46,898 nt of DNA from Priapulus caudatus (lineage: Eukaryota > Priapulida > Priapulimorpha > Priapulimorphida > Priapulidae): the NCBI RefSeq assembly GCF_000485595.1, contig NW_014577325.1, positions 282,004 to 328,901 on the forward strand. The letters are read 5' to 3'. The number at the start of each line of letters is the position of its first letter. Position 1 is the first letter of the stretch. A model generated the notes under the pieces. That model made no database searches and was not told where the DNA came from. It worked only from the letters and a program-made list of their open reading frames with translations. A program made the translations under genes and the position numbers. This document shows, one piece after another, positions 22,225-33,326 of this stretch.

Positions 22225-22898
22225 GTGAGTCATATATGTCATCATTATGGTCATCAGTACTGCTGAGAGGGTCCTAGATGTCCCCCAGGGTACTGCCGGA
22301 ACGTACCCTGGTACTATCTAATATGCCGGAAGAGGTCCTAGCAAAGCGAGCAGTGCTGGCCAAGCTAGGGGGCCCAGGGGCATGCTTCCCTGGGAATTTT
22401 TTTTGAAAAAATGGTGCAATTTGGTGCATTCTAAGCTATTCTGAACACATTGTATGAGACTCTTGAATCTGTTTTTCAAGTTGTGAAGGTTTCGTCAGCG
22501 AGGCAGTGTTTTGGATTTCTGTCTGGAGGCTGAGAATTGGAGCGAGGCGGCCCGCCTCACTCGTGTCAATGCAGGGGAAACACTGTTATGTATAGCACGA
22601 TGTTAATCACTGTGATTACTTTTTCTAATAGATGTGCCACCTTTGGGGATTACATCAACCAAAGCTACTGGATTTGTCTCTGGGGGAGTCCAAGCCGACC
22701 GATCGTAGACAACTGTGATATCGACACAGGCACGGTGTCCGGTTTCTCTCACAGCAAAGACAGCAAACGTTTTCATCTGGACAGCATTTCGCCTCGTCAT
22801 CGTCCGCCGTGCCGGTGGACATACAGACAGACGCGATGATGTGCAGTGAGGCGAGACGATGGTGCGAGAGAGCTGCCCGGTCACTGCGGTCGTGCTGC

Positions 22899-23036
22899 AT
22901 GGTCGCTGTTGTCATGGCGATTTTGGGAAGCTGCGGATCATTGGCGTTGTCTTCGCAGCTTCATTCTGGTCAGGCGATGCTGCCAGCCGACCCACCACCG
23001 ACAGATATCTTCATGCCCGGTGTCACGCCGATACAG
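22899..23036 (+). CDS. PAM: PAM exon 1, copy B (signal peptide; intact)
   Basis: From the ATG at 22899 it reads MVAVVMAILGSCGSLALSS, a plausible cleavable signal peptide, then a short spacer and DIFMPGVTPIQ, ending at donor GTGAGTC in phase 0. DIxMPGVTPxQ is the conserved block just before the first PHM Cys-containing exon in animal PAMs. A second ATG at 22914 could also be used. The same frame is open upstream to 22809, so the start is a choice based on the hydrophobic segment. Confidence 0.75.
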
Positions 23037-25028
23037 GTGAGTCTTCAAGTCGATGCCGCATCGATTTCGATATTACTATACAGCCTGGGTAAAAATTAAC
23101 TTTTGAACACGGGAGTCCAACGGACTCGCTACCCTCGAAAAGAGGGAGTCCGCAGCAAAATGAGGGAGTCTGCAGTCTGAGGTTCAAAATTAAAGATACT
23201 AACAATAACGCATGTGCTTATTTTTAAGATTCATGCGGTTGCACGTCTGCCAAATTTTCTTTGGACATTAGCTGAAAAAATGCGGTAATTCCGCGAGGTC
23301 GTGCTCTTGAACGAACTATAGTTAGTATGGCAGAATTTTCAGGAAGTCACACGGACTCCTGCATATGTCAAATCAGGGAGTCGGACAGTAAATCTGGGAG
23401 TATTTGACTCCGTACTCACGTTAATTTCGCACCCTGCTATATATTCTATCAAGCTTGATTCTATATATAGATGGCTTTTTTCGCCATGACATTTTATGGA
23501 CCCCAACGATCGCCTTATAACAGGGTCACATTGTATATTTAGTTGCGCGATCTATAGGCGATCGTGATTTGACCTAAGTCCGGCTTAACTCGCCAAAAAA
23601 CGTTTCAGTTCCGGAAAGAGCAAAAAAAGGTCCAGTGACTCATATCCGAATTCGCGTTAAATCGGGGCACGTAAAATCGGGGTTTCACTGTACTTATGAA
23701 TACATTACTACAGCCCTCGACACTAACGGTTGTCCGATTGCCCGGGACAAGTGATATAGTATTATACTTTCTATATATATATAGTGTATAAGTGTATTAA
23801 GAATGCAGAAGAAAGTATTCTTAAAATACGCTCTTGATACTATATATATATACTACTACCTGCGAAATGCGCCCGCGAATATACTACTATACTGCTATGT
23901 TGCGTCTGTCCTGGTAATGCAATAATATTAATTTCATACATAAAATAGTGTTTGTTTGCCCCTCACCCTGGACCGACCCGCCAAAACAAGGGGCTTGCCT
24001 CAAAAACTTTTATAGATTTTGTTCTGTCTCTTGTCTTTTTTTAACAACAGTTGCTAAAATTCCTGTACATTATATAAACATCTGTAGGCAATACAGTTAT
24101 GTTACCTCCCAAGCCAACAACAAATACTTCAACATAACAAAGTATTCCACACACAAGGCACACGCCGAAGCATGTCGTTAGGACACTAATGCTGAATTTG
24201 TAAAAACGACCCTGCCCTAAAAAAAAAAGGCCGACCTACCTCCAATTTTCAGCCCCTGGTCGGGTGATGGAAACAAAAGATTTTATTCCATTTGTGGCCT
24301 AACACGTTGCCTAGCCTGCATCCTGCCGGCATGACACTCGACAGTAACGGCCTATAGTCCTCACTGATATACAATTCAGCTTGGAAAGCGTGTTAGAATA
24401 GAGCAAGCGTGCAAAACTCGCTTTACTGCCCATGTTGGTAGCAGGTATTCGTAGTGTTATTTTTTAAAGGAGGGAATAAATCTCAGTGAAGAGCGCTCGC
24501 TGTCGCCTGTGCATGTTAGCGGATTCACGGCTTAAATGGAGCTCAACACATTCTCTATATTTTGAGGCCCTCCTCAATTACGATATTACCAAGTTAAGTA
24601 TGTAATGTTAAGTTATTCCGCTTATATATAGTACCTATACGATAACTCAAATCTTAGGTAATCGTAATTCATAACCTTACAGCCCTACAACCAACGCCAG
24701 TGTACCAATGTAACCCAATGTGTTGCTGCCTTCTTTCTTAGAATTGCAAACATTTTGCAAACAATATATATGTATAGCTGTATATATATTCTATATATAT
24801 ATGATACTACTATAATATATAGTAATATTATATATAGTGATACTGGTGATGTTCTATTCAACTTTCATGAAGTTTCTATCCGCACCTATATAGATTTACC
24901 TAACAGAGATGGCTCTATGTCTACCTTCTAGAAAAGTACACCAAAGACGTTGCATATCAGGTCCATCTAACGCGTGTCGTTCTAGAAGTAGAGCTTGTAT
25001 ACATGTTATTTGTACTTCTTCCGCCCCG

Positions 25029-25204
25029 CATCACCGATCAGTATTTCTTGCACAATGAAGACAGATGGATACACTGAGCAACGACCGTCTTAACATCACT
25101 AATTGGACCAAGCCACAATGCAAAAATGCAGAGATGCCACGACGCATAATGAATAGTGTCTTGGCTTGTATGTTCAGCCAGGCGAGCACACAGAAAAGTT
25201 TGGT
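25029..25204 (+). pseudogene. PAM: PAM exon 2, copy B (damaged)
   Basis: Recognisable by gatcagtatttcttgcacaa and gcaaaaatgca, but it has about 30 extra bases spread as single insertions and no continuous frame. HHM is not readable (cgacgcataatg). Confidence 0.7.
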
Positions 25205-25921
25205 CGAGTGACGTTGCATCACGAATTCATCGTCATAGATCACAAAGTTATGGTTACGTGATCGCCTCATAGGGTCTATGTCCCCCAGCGTACTGCCGGA
25301 AGTACACTGTCAACTGTATCTGATATGGTAGGGTTACGGGTTAGGCCGAGGAGGCGTAGCGACTCCTAAGACTCGTTAGTGATAGGCGAGGTTACGGTCC
25401 CCGGCAATAGTTAGATAGTCACCAGCAGAGGCATATGAAATACGCTGACTTTGTATGCTCTGGTACCCAGGTACGTCCGGTATATCGGACCGTACCCCCA
25501 GCGGTATACGTTCCGGCAGTACCTCACCCCCCTGCGACTCCACCAGACGCCTCTCATGCTTAGTGACAGCAAAATTTCAACACGTTAACCGAAACCCAAC
25601 TTGCTCAAGCGACAAACCTATGTGATACCTCTCTGACGAGAATTTCAGTATGTCTAATGTTTTTGCTCTGGTCCCAGTGGAGGGTGGTGCTCACGTCCCT
25701 ACACCGCCTCTACACTACTGGCCTCCGAACCTATTTATTTAGCACACTTCACTACCCCGATCTTAATTTTTATCTATTTATTTAAGGCATTATAATTTAT
25801 TTTCTTATCTATTTAAATTTGTTATAGTTTTAATTATGATCAATTCTCGCGAGTGCGCCCTGTGGTCCTATCATATGGTACCGTGTAGTGAATTGATCGG
25901 TGTAATATCTCCACTCTCCAG

Positions 25922-25942
25922 GGACTGCTGAGTATCCCCCCC
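25922..25942 (+). pseudogene. PAM: PAM exon 3, copy B (truncated start)
   Basis: The acceptor ctctccag and the first bases ggactgctgagt correspond to the start of exon 3. The homology then stops at cccccccg, where the copy joins the retroelement region. Confidence 0.55.
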
Positions 25943-26064
25943 CGTTGACCAGTCCCGCCCTGCTCGCCGACGACATCCCGTGGTTACAAAAACCAACTCT
26001 ACGTGCATTCGGGCGACACGAATGCACCACCNNNNNNNNNNNNNNNNNNNNNNNNNTTTTCCTC

Positions 26065-26264
26065 CTTGTGATTGTAATTCCTCTAGACACCAATATCGTC
26101 CCACCCATTTTGATCGGCGTAGAGCTTGGAGAAACAGTTTTGGCTATCAGAGTGAGGGGTGACATAGCCCCAAAAGGATCGATACCGAACTTATTTGTTG
26201 TAAGTATTCTTCTTTTTGTCTTCTCAGGAGTTGTCTCTTCAGCTGCATTTGTATGCGTGGACAA
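26065..26264 (-). pseudogene. BEL/Pao post-RT (connection/RNase H side) fragment
   Basis: The minus-strand frame reads TKRRILTTNKFGIDPFGAMS, then PLTLIAKTV. In BEL/Pao polyproteins the KRxIL-x-DPLG-SPxT block follows the RT domain. The frame continues into the unresolved bases at 26032-26056. Confidence 0.7.
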
Positions 26265-26516
26265 GTGTCATTTCTGACATCCCAACCAAATACCTAGCAC
26301 TTCATTCCAGTCTCACCGGCTCGATCCTCCAGCTGTCGGATTTGCCTGTAAGAAGTGTGGACATTAGAGTTCCGACTCTCTTCAAAGTTCATAGATGCGT
26401 CAGAGCAGCATTTCTTTTTTTGCTCTATGATAAGTTCGACGGCCTCCGTGAAGATCCAGTTCCACTTAATAAGATTTGTCGGACCATAGATGGTCATTCT
26501 CATTTTTTAGGCCAGG

Positions 26517-26783
26517 TCACTTGCCATTGTCCTCGAGATGATAGTGATTGTCGCCTTCCGAAACAGAAAGGCGGGCTAGATATGACCCCAAACTGGGATT
26601 CGACCCAATAGCGATTAATATTTGTATATTCTGTCGACCTGGGTTAAGCTTGGATTTTTTAGCCAGATGAAGCGGTAACATCTCGGTCGGGTTCCTGGAA
26701 GTTTGAACCTGCAAAAATGCCTTTTCGATATCAGCTACTATGGCAGCTTTTCTGCCCAACGGAACCGCATAAGTAGGCCACAC
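26517..26783 (-). pseudogene. BEL/Pao reverse transcriptase fragment (palm entry motif)
   Basis: The frame reads KAAIVADIEKAFLQV near its start. The DIEKAFLQ block is the first catalytic Asp motif of BEL/Pao reverse transcriptases. The rest of the frame is degraded by shifts. A downstream fragment on the same strand at 26294-26503 carries SDASMNFEESRNSNV, normally found after the YVDD box. YVDD itself is not seen. Confidence 0.7.
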
Positions 26784-26799
26784 AAGTCTGAGCAGTATA

Positions 26800-29310
26800 A
26801 CCGAACCTCGATATAAACAATCATTCAGGCTTTTGTCAGATTTCTAGCACGCGTGCTGATGCATGTACACTATTCTGACTTTGGTCGTTGTCTTTGTCAG
26901 GCCGTCACAACGGCATCCATGATGGGCGAATATAGTGTCTTTCGGCGCACCTTCTTTGCCGCCCGTCAAGTCACTCCGCTCTATGATTCCCTTTTTGTTC
27001 TTTTGCGTCTCGGGATAATATATTTTCTTTCTTCATCAGATTTGGAATCTCTTTGGAAACGGTCGTACCAAGGAACGAAATCTTCCAAGACGAGCGGATA
27101 CGTTTTCGGGAAGGTCAGGGTCATCATCTTTCCAGGGCCAGTCACACTATACGTTCCTGTCTTCCTTTTTCACCGGTCTGCGTAAGAAATGTTGATGGCC
27201 GGGCATTCATTCATCTGATGTCGTGATAGGATTCTGTTATCCCTATCGTTTCTAGAATCCAGAAATCCTCCAATGTTATTCAGGTTTGTATGGCCTACCC
27301 TAAACTGAGAGTTCACCTTTCTTTTCTGATTGTTCTATATCAGTCGACTGTAGAATCAGGAATTTTAGGCTCAGCTGCCGTTGACTTTGCGTAAAATGAC
27401 TATGGCCGCGTATTTCGTCCGGAGAGCTATCCACCCAAAATTTAGATTCAAGTTTGACAAGTAGGAAAAGCCGTCACGAACCTTCATCTTCTTTGTCGCT
27501 AGTATGTCACTATAGTGTCATTTCCATTAGTGAACGTCATATGAAGAAGTACTTTTCAAGAGTCCGAACGCACATCAGCCTTAGTTGCTAAGTTTTTCAG
27601 TTTTTTTTGTTTAGTTCGTTTCACGATCAATGTGCTGATTGTGGACAGGTCCCGTAATTTGCTGGTACTATATTTCACTCTATTGTTAGAGATTTGTTGT
27701 CGATAAGTTTTAGACTTAAACTGAATGTTGGGTGTCTCCGAGTTTTTGTTTTTCCTGTTCCAAAGGTAGCGGAGAGTAAGATGCCCACGTTTCCTTTTTT
27801 AGTTTCAATCCATCAGCCTACTTTCTTAGTTACGTAACTACGCGTGGCTTCCCGAATCCATAGTACCAACTTGCATGGACTGTGTTCCACTAGGCATTCT
27901 GCTACAGGCAACACAGGCCGTTGCATGGTCACCATCTCTCTAGCAGCCAATGCATGCAAATAGGCCAGGACTAGCCAGCCTCAAGCAGTGTCAGCCCTCC
28001 ACCGAACCTCGTGGGACACAAAACTGTTGTGTTGTGATCGGAGTTTTACAGGTAGTAACAGGTTTTATTCACTTACAGTCTCTCATGTTGATGTTTTTTA
28101 CTCAGACAAACTGAAACAGTGTCCTTTTTGATCTTTTTTTCTGTGTCATCCACAGTCGTGTACTTGCTCACATTCGCTGTTGTTAGTGGTCAATCATTAC
28201 AGAAGATTACAGGGCCATCGTTGGTTTTAGTTTCACTATGATAGATGGGCTTCTGTTGTTGATGGCTGGTCTCGGAGCCTGCTGAGGTGATAGTCTCGGA
28301 GCATGCTGAGGCCTTTCTAAACTTATTAATGTTATCGTCCACTCGTTCGCGTAATTTCTCTGGCAAGCTATGTAGGTCACCTATGTACTTTTCTCAAGAG
28401 GGAAGGTGGTTCCACGACAGCGTCTCTTGTCCTTTTCTTTTCCTCAATGTGGCTCAGCTAACTGATGCAGGAACCTTTGACTTTTTATCGCTATTTATTG
28501 TCCCATGTTCGATTGTCTCCCTACGTGATTCAGACTTTTTGAGATGTTATCCATGGTGTCCAACTATAGCGTAAGTTTCTCCTGTCTCATTGAAATGACA
28601 GGAAAGTTTCATCATTTTTTTCGTTAGTGGCGATTGTATTATTTTCCCTTTGTTTACCAAAACCGATCAGGTAAATGTCCACAGCGTTGTTTTTTAATTA
28701 GCATTAGAAAGTTCCATACCCGATTATAGCGCCGGTATGGCATCACCTTTCAGGGACACTTCTCAGGTAGTTCAAATTTTCTCGTGGAGCTAAGTCTTCT
28801 TCTTTGTGTACTGCTGCTTCATAGTGAATCCCAGAAAGAGAACCAGGTTCATCACATGTTCCATCAAATGTGGTTATGGTAATAGCGTGGAAGTGAACAG
28901 CACTTTTGCGCTTATGAGGAGTCGGCTGTTCAGGATCAGCAGAAGTTTGGGTGGTGCTGGAGGCGACAGCAGACCCTTTCTTTATCTCAGATTCAAGTTG
29001 ACAGATTAGGTCGCCTGTCTATAGTCAGATCAGTAGCTTCATCGAGGGTAGTTTCACATTTTGGCTTTCATCTGGGTCAGGTTTCGATAGCTATGGTAAG
29101 TTTTTCCATGGCCTTTTCCAAGGTGTTTTAGCGACGTGTTCAGCAAGTACGTTGCAGTTCAAGTTTGAGTTTTGACACAACATCGCCATCGGTCGTGGTT
29201 TTTAATAGTTCTTCACTGTCGTTAATTTTTACCGTTACGTTGTTTTCGCCTTCGTCAGCGACGTCTTGAGGATCTTCATAGACATCCTGACTTGCTTTTA
29301 GGCCTGTTTG
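26800..29310 (-). other. Decayed interior of the retrotransposon, no readable gene
   Basis: Expected to hold gag and protease on the minus strand from the element's layout. No frame longer than about 60 codons on the minus strand has a recognisable motif, and plus-strand frames such as 26853-27185 and 28287-28574 are antisense shadows. Confidence 0.5.
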
Positions 29311-29317
29311 GTCAGGC

Positions 29318-29335
29318 TCCCGGGTTTCGGCACCA
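29318..29335 (-). other. tRNA primer-binding site of the LTR element
   Basis: The minus strand reads TGGTGCCGAAACCCGGGA, exactly the form of an 18-nt site complementary to a tRNA 3' end terminating in CCA. It lies a few bases inside the LTR end at 29341, as expected for minus-strand DNA priming. Confidence 0.8.
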
Positions 29336-29340
29336 ATTTA

Positions 29341-29465
29341 TGTGGCAATTTATCGCAAACAATAGAATAAAACTTTGTTTTTAGCTATACGCCATTTTTG
29401 TTTATTATATCGCCATCTATCGGCAACAGACAAAAGTTAAACACAATTTCTCTCGCATTGCGACA
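29341..29465 (-). repeat. Possible 5' LTR of the BEL/Pao element
   Basis: Minus strand from 29465 it starts TGTCGCAATGC and ends CCACA just before the primer-binding site. It contains AATAAA (aataaaactttg). At 125 bp it is short for an LTR and its right edge coincides with the start of PAM copy C homology, so it may be truncated. No second LTR was found. Confidence 0.5.
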
Positions 29466-30310
29466 CCTCGTGAGTTTTGTTCACTTATGTTTATATGCAC
29501 GTTTTCAAATCTATTGTTTTTGGTTTTGCATCGTCACGTGTTAACTAATTTGAGTAATAATGCTGAACAAAAAGTTGGCAATCACTGAACATGTATGGTC
29601 AGCAAACAGTGAAGTGCCCTAGCTCTAGTACTATTTACTATTAGCCCCCGTACAGTTGCCGCAGGCACTGGCAGTACCCGGGCTATAGTACTAGAGCTAT
29701 GTTTCCCCTGGCCAAAAAGGTCTGTGAGGTGTTAAATGTTTTTTGTGATACATACATGTGTTTGCACGTTTTGAGGTCCTAGCAAAGCGAGCAGTGCTGG
29801 CCCAGGGCATGCTCTCCTGGATTTTTTGTTTGAAAAAAAATGTGGTGCATTCTAAGCTATTCTGAACACATTGTATGAGATTCTTGAATCTGTTTTTCAA
29901 GTTGTGAAGGTTTCGTCAGCGTGGATTTCTGTGTAGAGGCTGAGAATTGGAGCGAGGCAGGCCGCGCCTCACTCGTAGTCAATGCAGGGGAAACACTGTT
30001 ATGTATTGTATCAGCACCGATGTTAATCCCTGTGAATTACTTTTCTAATAGATGGTGCCACCTTTGGGATACATCAACCAAAGCTACTGGATTCGTCTCT
30101 GGGGGAGTCCAAGCCGACCGACCGTAGACAACTGTAATATCGACACAGGCACGGTGTCCGGTTTCTTCTCACAGTCACAGCAAAGACAGCAAAGTTTTCA
30201 TCTGGACAGCATTTCGCCTCGGCCTCGTCGTGCCGGTGGACAGACGCGATGATGTGCAGTGAGGCAGACGATGGTGCAGAGAGCTGCCCGGTCACTGCGG
30301 TTCGTGCTGC

Positions 30311-30448
30311 ATGGTCGCCGTTGTGTCGTGGCGATTCTGGGAGCTGCGGATCATTGGCGTTGTCTTCGCAGCTTCATCCTGGTCAAGCGATGCTGCCAGC
30401 CGACCACCGCCGACAGATATCTTCATGCCGGTGTCACGCCGATACACG
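30311..30448 (+). pseudogene. PAM: PAM exon 1, copy C (frameshifted)
   Basis: Starts atggtcgccgttgtg, like copy B, but extra and missing bases shift the frame after the signal region and again before the end (cttcatgccggtgtc for cttcatgcccggtgtc; gatacacg for gatacag). The donor GTGAGTC is kept. Confidence 0.75.
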
Positions 30449-30882
30449 GTGAGTCTTCAAGTCGATGCCCGCATCGATTTCAATATTACTATACAGGTGT
30501 AGAAATTAACTTTTTAAACACTGGGAGTCCAACGCGGACTCGCTACTCAAAAGAGGGAGTCCGCAGCAAAATGAGGGAGTCTGCAGTCTGAGGTTCAAAT
30601 TAAAGATACTACCTAATGCATACATGTGCTATTTTTAAGATTCATGCGGTTTCACGTCTGCCAATTTTCTTTGGACATTAGCTGAAAATACGGTAATTCT
30701 GCGAGGCCGTGCTCTTGAACGAACTATAGTTAGTATGGCAGAATTTTCAGGGGAGTCACACGGACTCCTGCATTATGTCAAATCAGGGAGTCGGACAGTA
30801 AATCTGGGAGTATTTGACTCCATACTCACGTTAATTTCGCACCCTGCTATATATTTCTATCAAGCTTGATTCTATATATATA

Positions 30883-30942
30883 ACAATGTGACCCTGTTAT
30901 AAGGCGATCGTTGGGGTCCATAAAATGTCATGGCGAAAAAGC
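30883..30942 (-). repeat. Micro-inverted block within PAM intron 1 of copy C
   Basis: The sequence acaatgtgaccctgttataa to gtcatggcgaaaaagc is the reverse complement of 23474-23534 (copy B) and 18409-18470 (copy A), while the flanking intron keeps the same orientation in all three. About 160 bp of new sequence (30943-31105) follows only in copy C. Confidence 0.85.
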
Positions 30943-31496
30943 GGGGGTCGCACTAAATCGGAGGAGGGTGGGGTTCAGAAAAATCAGCGTATAAACTGAC
31001 CCATGTTGACCTTTTACAATGTTGAGCAAACTCGGGGAATGAACAATGCATACAGTCATGTACACAACATGGCACACAGCAACAAGTCATGTAAACTCAA
31101 TCATTTAGTTGCGCGATCTATAGGCGATCGTGATTAGACCTAAGTCCGGGCTTAACTCGCCAAAAAACGTTTCAGTTCCGGAAAGAGGCAAAAAAAGGTC
31201 TAGTGACTCATATCCGAATTCGCATTAAATCGGGGCACGTAAAATCGGGGTTTCACTGTACTTATGAATACATTACTATATATATATATTTCTATATATA
31301 TATATACCTATGAATATATTACATATATATACTATTAAGAGTGTATTAAGAATGCAGAGAAAGTATTCTTAAAATACGCTCTTGATACTATATATATATA
31401 TATACCTGCGAAATGCGAATATATTACTATATTGCTATGTTGCTTTGTCTGGTATGCAATAATAATTAATTTCATAATAAAAATAGTGTTTGTTTG

Positions 31497-31774
31497 CCCT
31501 CACCCTGACCGACCCGCCAAAAAGGGGCTGCCTCAAAAACTTTTATAGATCTTTTTCTTCTTTCTTTTTTTAACAAATTGTATCACTGTACATTATATAA
31601 ATCTGTAAGGCAATACATTATATTTACCAAGCCAAAACAAATATTCAACATAAAAGGTATCTCCACACAAGCACACCCGAGCATGTAGACACTATGCTGA
31701 ATTTGTAAAAAGACCCCTGCCCTAAAAAAAAGCCGACCTACCTACCCAAGTTTTCAGCCTGGGTCGGGTGAGGG
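31497..31774. mobile_element. 280-bp MITE with CCCTCACCC ends (copy C; also in A, B and 35432-35703)
   Basis: Ends ccctcaccctgaccgaccc and gcctgggtcgggtgaggg are inverted repeats. The interior is AT-rich with no ORF. Related copies lie at about 18811-19074 (A), 23960-24270 (B) and 35432-35703. The extra 35432 copy has the same flanking words (gtttgtttg on the left), so it probably moved with its surroundings rather than by new insertion. Confidence 0.7.
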
Positions 31775-32460
31775 AAAACAAAGATTTTTTCAATTGTGGC
31801 CTAACTTGCCTAGCTGCATCCTGGCTGACACTGACAGTACTGGCTATGTCCTCACTGTATAGAAGTCACTTGGAAAGCGTGTTAGATAACAGCGTGCAAA
31901 CTCGTTTAGCCCATGTTGGTAGAGGTATTAGTGTTATTTGTTAAAGGAGGGATCAATCTAGTGAAGGACGTCGCTGCGATGTTAGCGGATTTCACGGCTT
32001 AAATGGGAGCTCAAACATTTCTTATATTTTGAGCCCTCCTCATTAATATTACCAGTTTAGTATGTAATGTAAGTTATTCCGCTATATATACAATATACTA
32101 TACGATAACTCAAAATCTTAGTAATGTATCATATGCTACACCAACCAGTGTACCAATGTACCAATGTGCGCTGCTTCTTTTAGAATGCAAACATTTTGCA
32201 AACAATATATATGTATATGTATATATATTTATATGATATAATATATATATATATGTATATGTATATATATTTATATATATATATATATATATAGTGATAC
32301 TGTGATGTTCTGATCAAGTTTCAGAATGTTCTAGCACTATATAGATTTACCAAGAATGGCTTATGTCTATTACTAGGAAAAGTACACCATAACGAGTGCA
32401 TATCAGTCATTAAGGTGTGTTCTAGAAGTAGATTGTATAATGTTATTTGTATCTTCCCAG

Positions 32461-32606
32461 CATGATCAGTATTTTTGCACAATGAAGAAGATGGATACAG
32501 AGCAAGACGTTTACATCACTAAGTTGGCAGCACATGCAAAAATGCAAGATGCACACCATATGATAGTGTTTGGTTGTATGTCACCAGGGAGCAACAAGAA
32601 AGTTTG
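32461..32606 (+). CDS. PAM: PAM exon 2, copy C (intact; HHM copper-A ligands)
   Basis: The acceptor CTTCCCAG and donor G|GTGAGT bound 146 bp in frame, starting HDQYFCTMKKMDTEQDVYI and containing KMQDAHHMIVFGC. The two adjacent His are the equivalents of rat PHM His107 and His108, and YFC and FGC carry conserved disulfide cysteines. It enters in phase 0 (after VTPIQ) and leaves in phase 2. Confidence 0.85.
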
Positions 32607-32676
32607 GTGAGTTGACTTGCATCAGAATTCATGTATAATCACAAAGATTATGGTTAGTGACGCTCATAGGGTCTAT

Positions 32677-32923
32677 GTCCCCCAGCGTACTGCCGGAACG
32701 TACACTGGTAACTATCTGATATGGTTAGGGTTAGGGTTAGGGGTAGGCGTATGGCGACTCCCTAGACTCGTTTAGTGGATTAGGCGAGGTACGGTCCGGC
32801 ATATATTAGATAGTACCAGCAGAGCCATATAAATCACGTTGATTTGTATGCTCTGCGTACCAGGGTACGTTCCGGTATCGCCGGACCGTACCCAGGGTAC
32901 GTTCGGCCAGTACCCTGCGGGAC
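32677..32923. mobile_element. MITE with GTCCCCCAG..GTACTGCCGG ends carrying TTAGGG repeats (copy C)
   Basis: Inverted ends are built on CAGCGTACTGCCGGAACGTAC and GTACGTTCGGCCAGTACCCTG. Inside is ggttagggttagggttaggg, a telomere-like tract, and the strongly conserved cgaggtacggtccggcatat. Relatives are at about 19928-20160 (A) and 25280-25540 (B), in the intron between PAM exons 2 and 3, plus 35064-35340. Confidence 0.75.
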
Positions 32924-33235
32924 ACAGACCTCTCAGTGTTAGTGACAGCAAAATTCAAACGTTATACCGAAACCAACTTGCTGCAACGAACAAACCTATG
33001 TGATACTCTCTGAGGAGATTTCATATTTAATGTTTTTTGCTTCGTCAGTGGAGGGTTGTCTAGTCTAATATGGTGAATATTTATTTAGCATTATTAATTT
33101 ATTTTTATCTATTTATTAGCATATTAATTTAATTTTTATTTTCTATTTATTAGCATTATATTTTAATATTGAAATGCTCCAAGTGCTGTGGTCCTTATAT
33201 GGTACGTGTGTGATTGATGGTGTAATATTTTCAAG

Positions 33236-33326
33236 GACTGTGAGTACCTTGAAGTGTGTGCAAAAATCCGGGTTAAAAATACTCTATGCATGGGCGAAGA
33301 ATGCACACCTACTGTTTTGCCTTCAG
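33236..33326 (+). pseudogene. PAM: PAM exon 3, copy C (frame damaged at two points)
   Basis: The central part reads KSGLKILYAWAKNA, the conserved ILYAWARNAPP block of PHM. A one-base loss (gcacacct for gcaccacct in copy A) then breaks the frame, and an extra base near gtgagtacc disrupts the CxxxxC pair that copy A still shows. The donor GTACGT and exit phase 1 fit exon 4. Confidence 0.75.

Larger units (their letters stand above)
17010..22332 (+). repeat. PAM 5' duplication, copy A (exons 1-4)
   Basis: Homologous to copy C (29464 onward) and, from exon 1 to exon 2, to copy B. It starts at cacctcgtgagttttgttc and ends abruptly near 22332, where sequence inside a MITE jumps to gaggtcctagcaaagcgagc, the point where copy B begins. 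Numerous one-base indels relative to B and C disrupt exons 1, 2 and 3. Exon 4 is intact. It also holds a (GT/GC)n microsatellite at 20930-20990. Confidence 0.85.
22333..25942 (+). repeat. PAM 5' duplication, copy B (exons 1-2 and the start of exon 3)
   Basis: Starts at gaggtcctagcaaagcgagc (equivalent to 29775 in copy C) and ends inside exon 3 at about 25935-25942, where it runs into unrelated retroelement sequence. It contains many small insertions relative to copy C, so exon 2 is unreadable, but exon 1 is open. Confidence 0.85.
25943..29465 (-). mobile_element. Broken BEL/Pao-type LTR retrotransposon
   Basis: On the minus strand the order from the right is a short LTR-like end (29341-29465), a tRNA primer-binding site (29318-29335), about 2.4 kb without readable frame, reverse transcriptase fragments (26290-26783), and a post-RT segment at 26100-26260 interrupted by a run of N. 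The family is supported by ADIEKAFLQV, SDASMNFEESRNSNV and DPFGAMSPLTLIAK, which are BEL/Pao RT hallmarks. Frameshifts and stops make it inactive. The left LTR is not identified and may be lost in the gap. It sits exactly between PAM copies B and C. Confidence 0.75.

Noticed and set aside
26590-26602. gggattcgaccc as a tRNA gene B-box
   Set aside because: No A-box, acceptor stem or cloverleaf could be built around it, and it sits in retroelement coding sequence.
26216-26611. 131-residue plus-strand open frame
   Set aside because: It lies antisense to the BEL/Pao reverse transcriptase fragments, which carry recognisable motifs on the minus strand.
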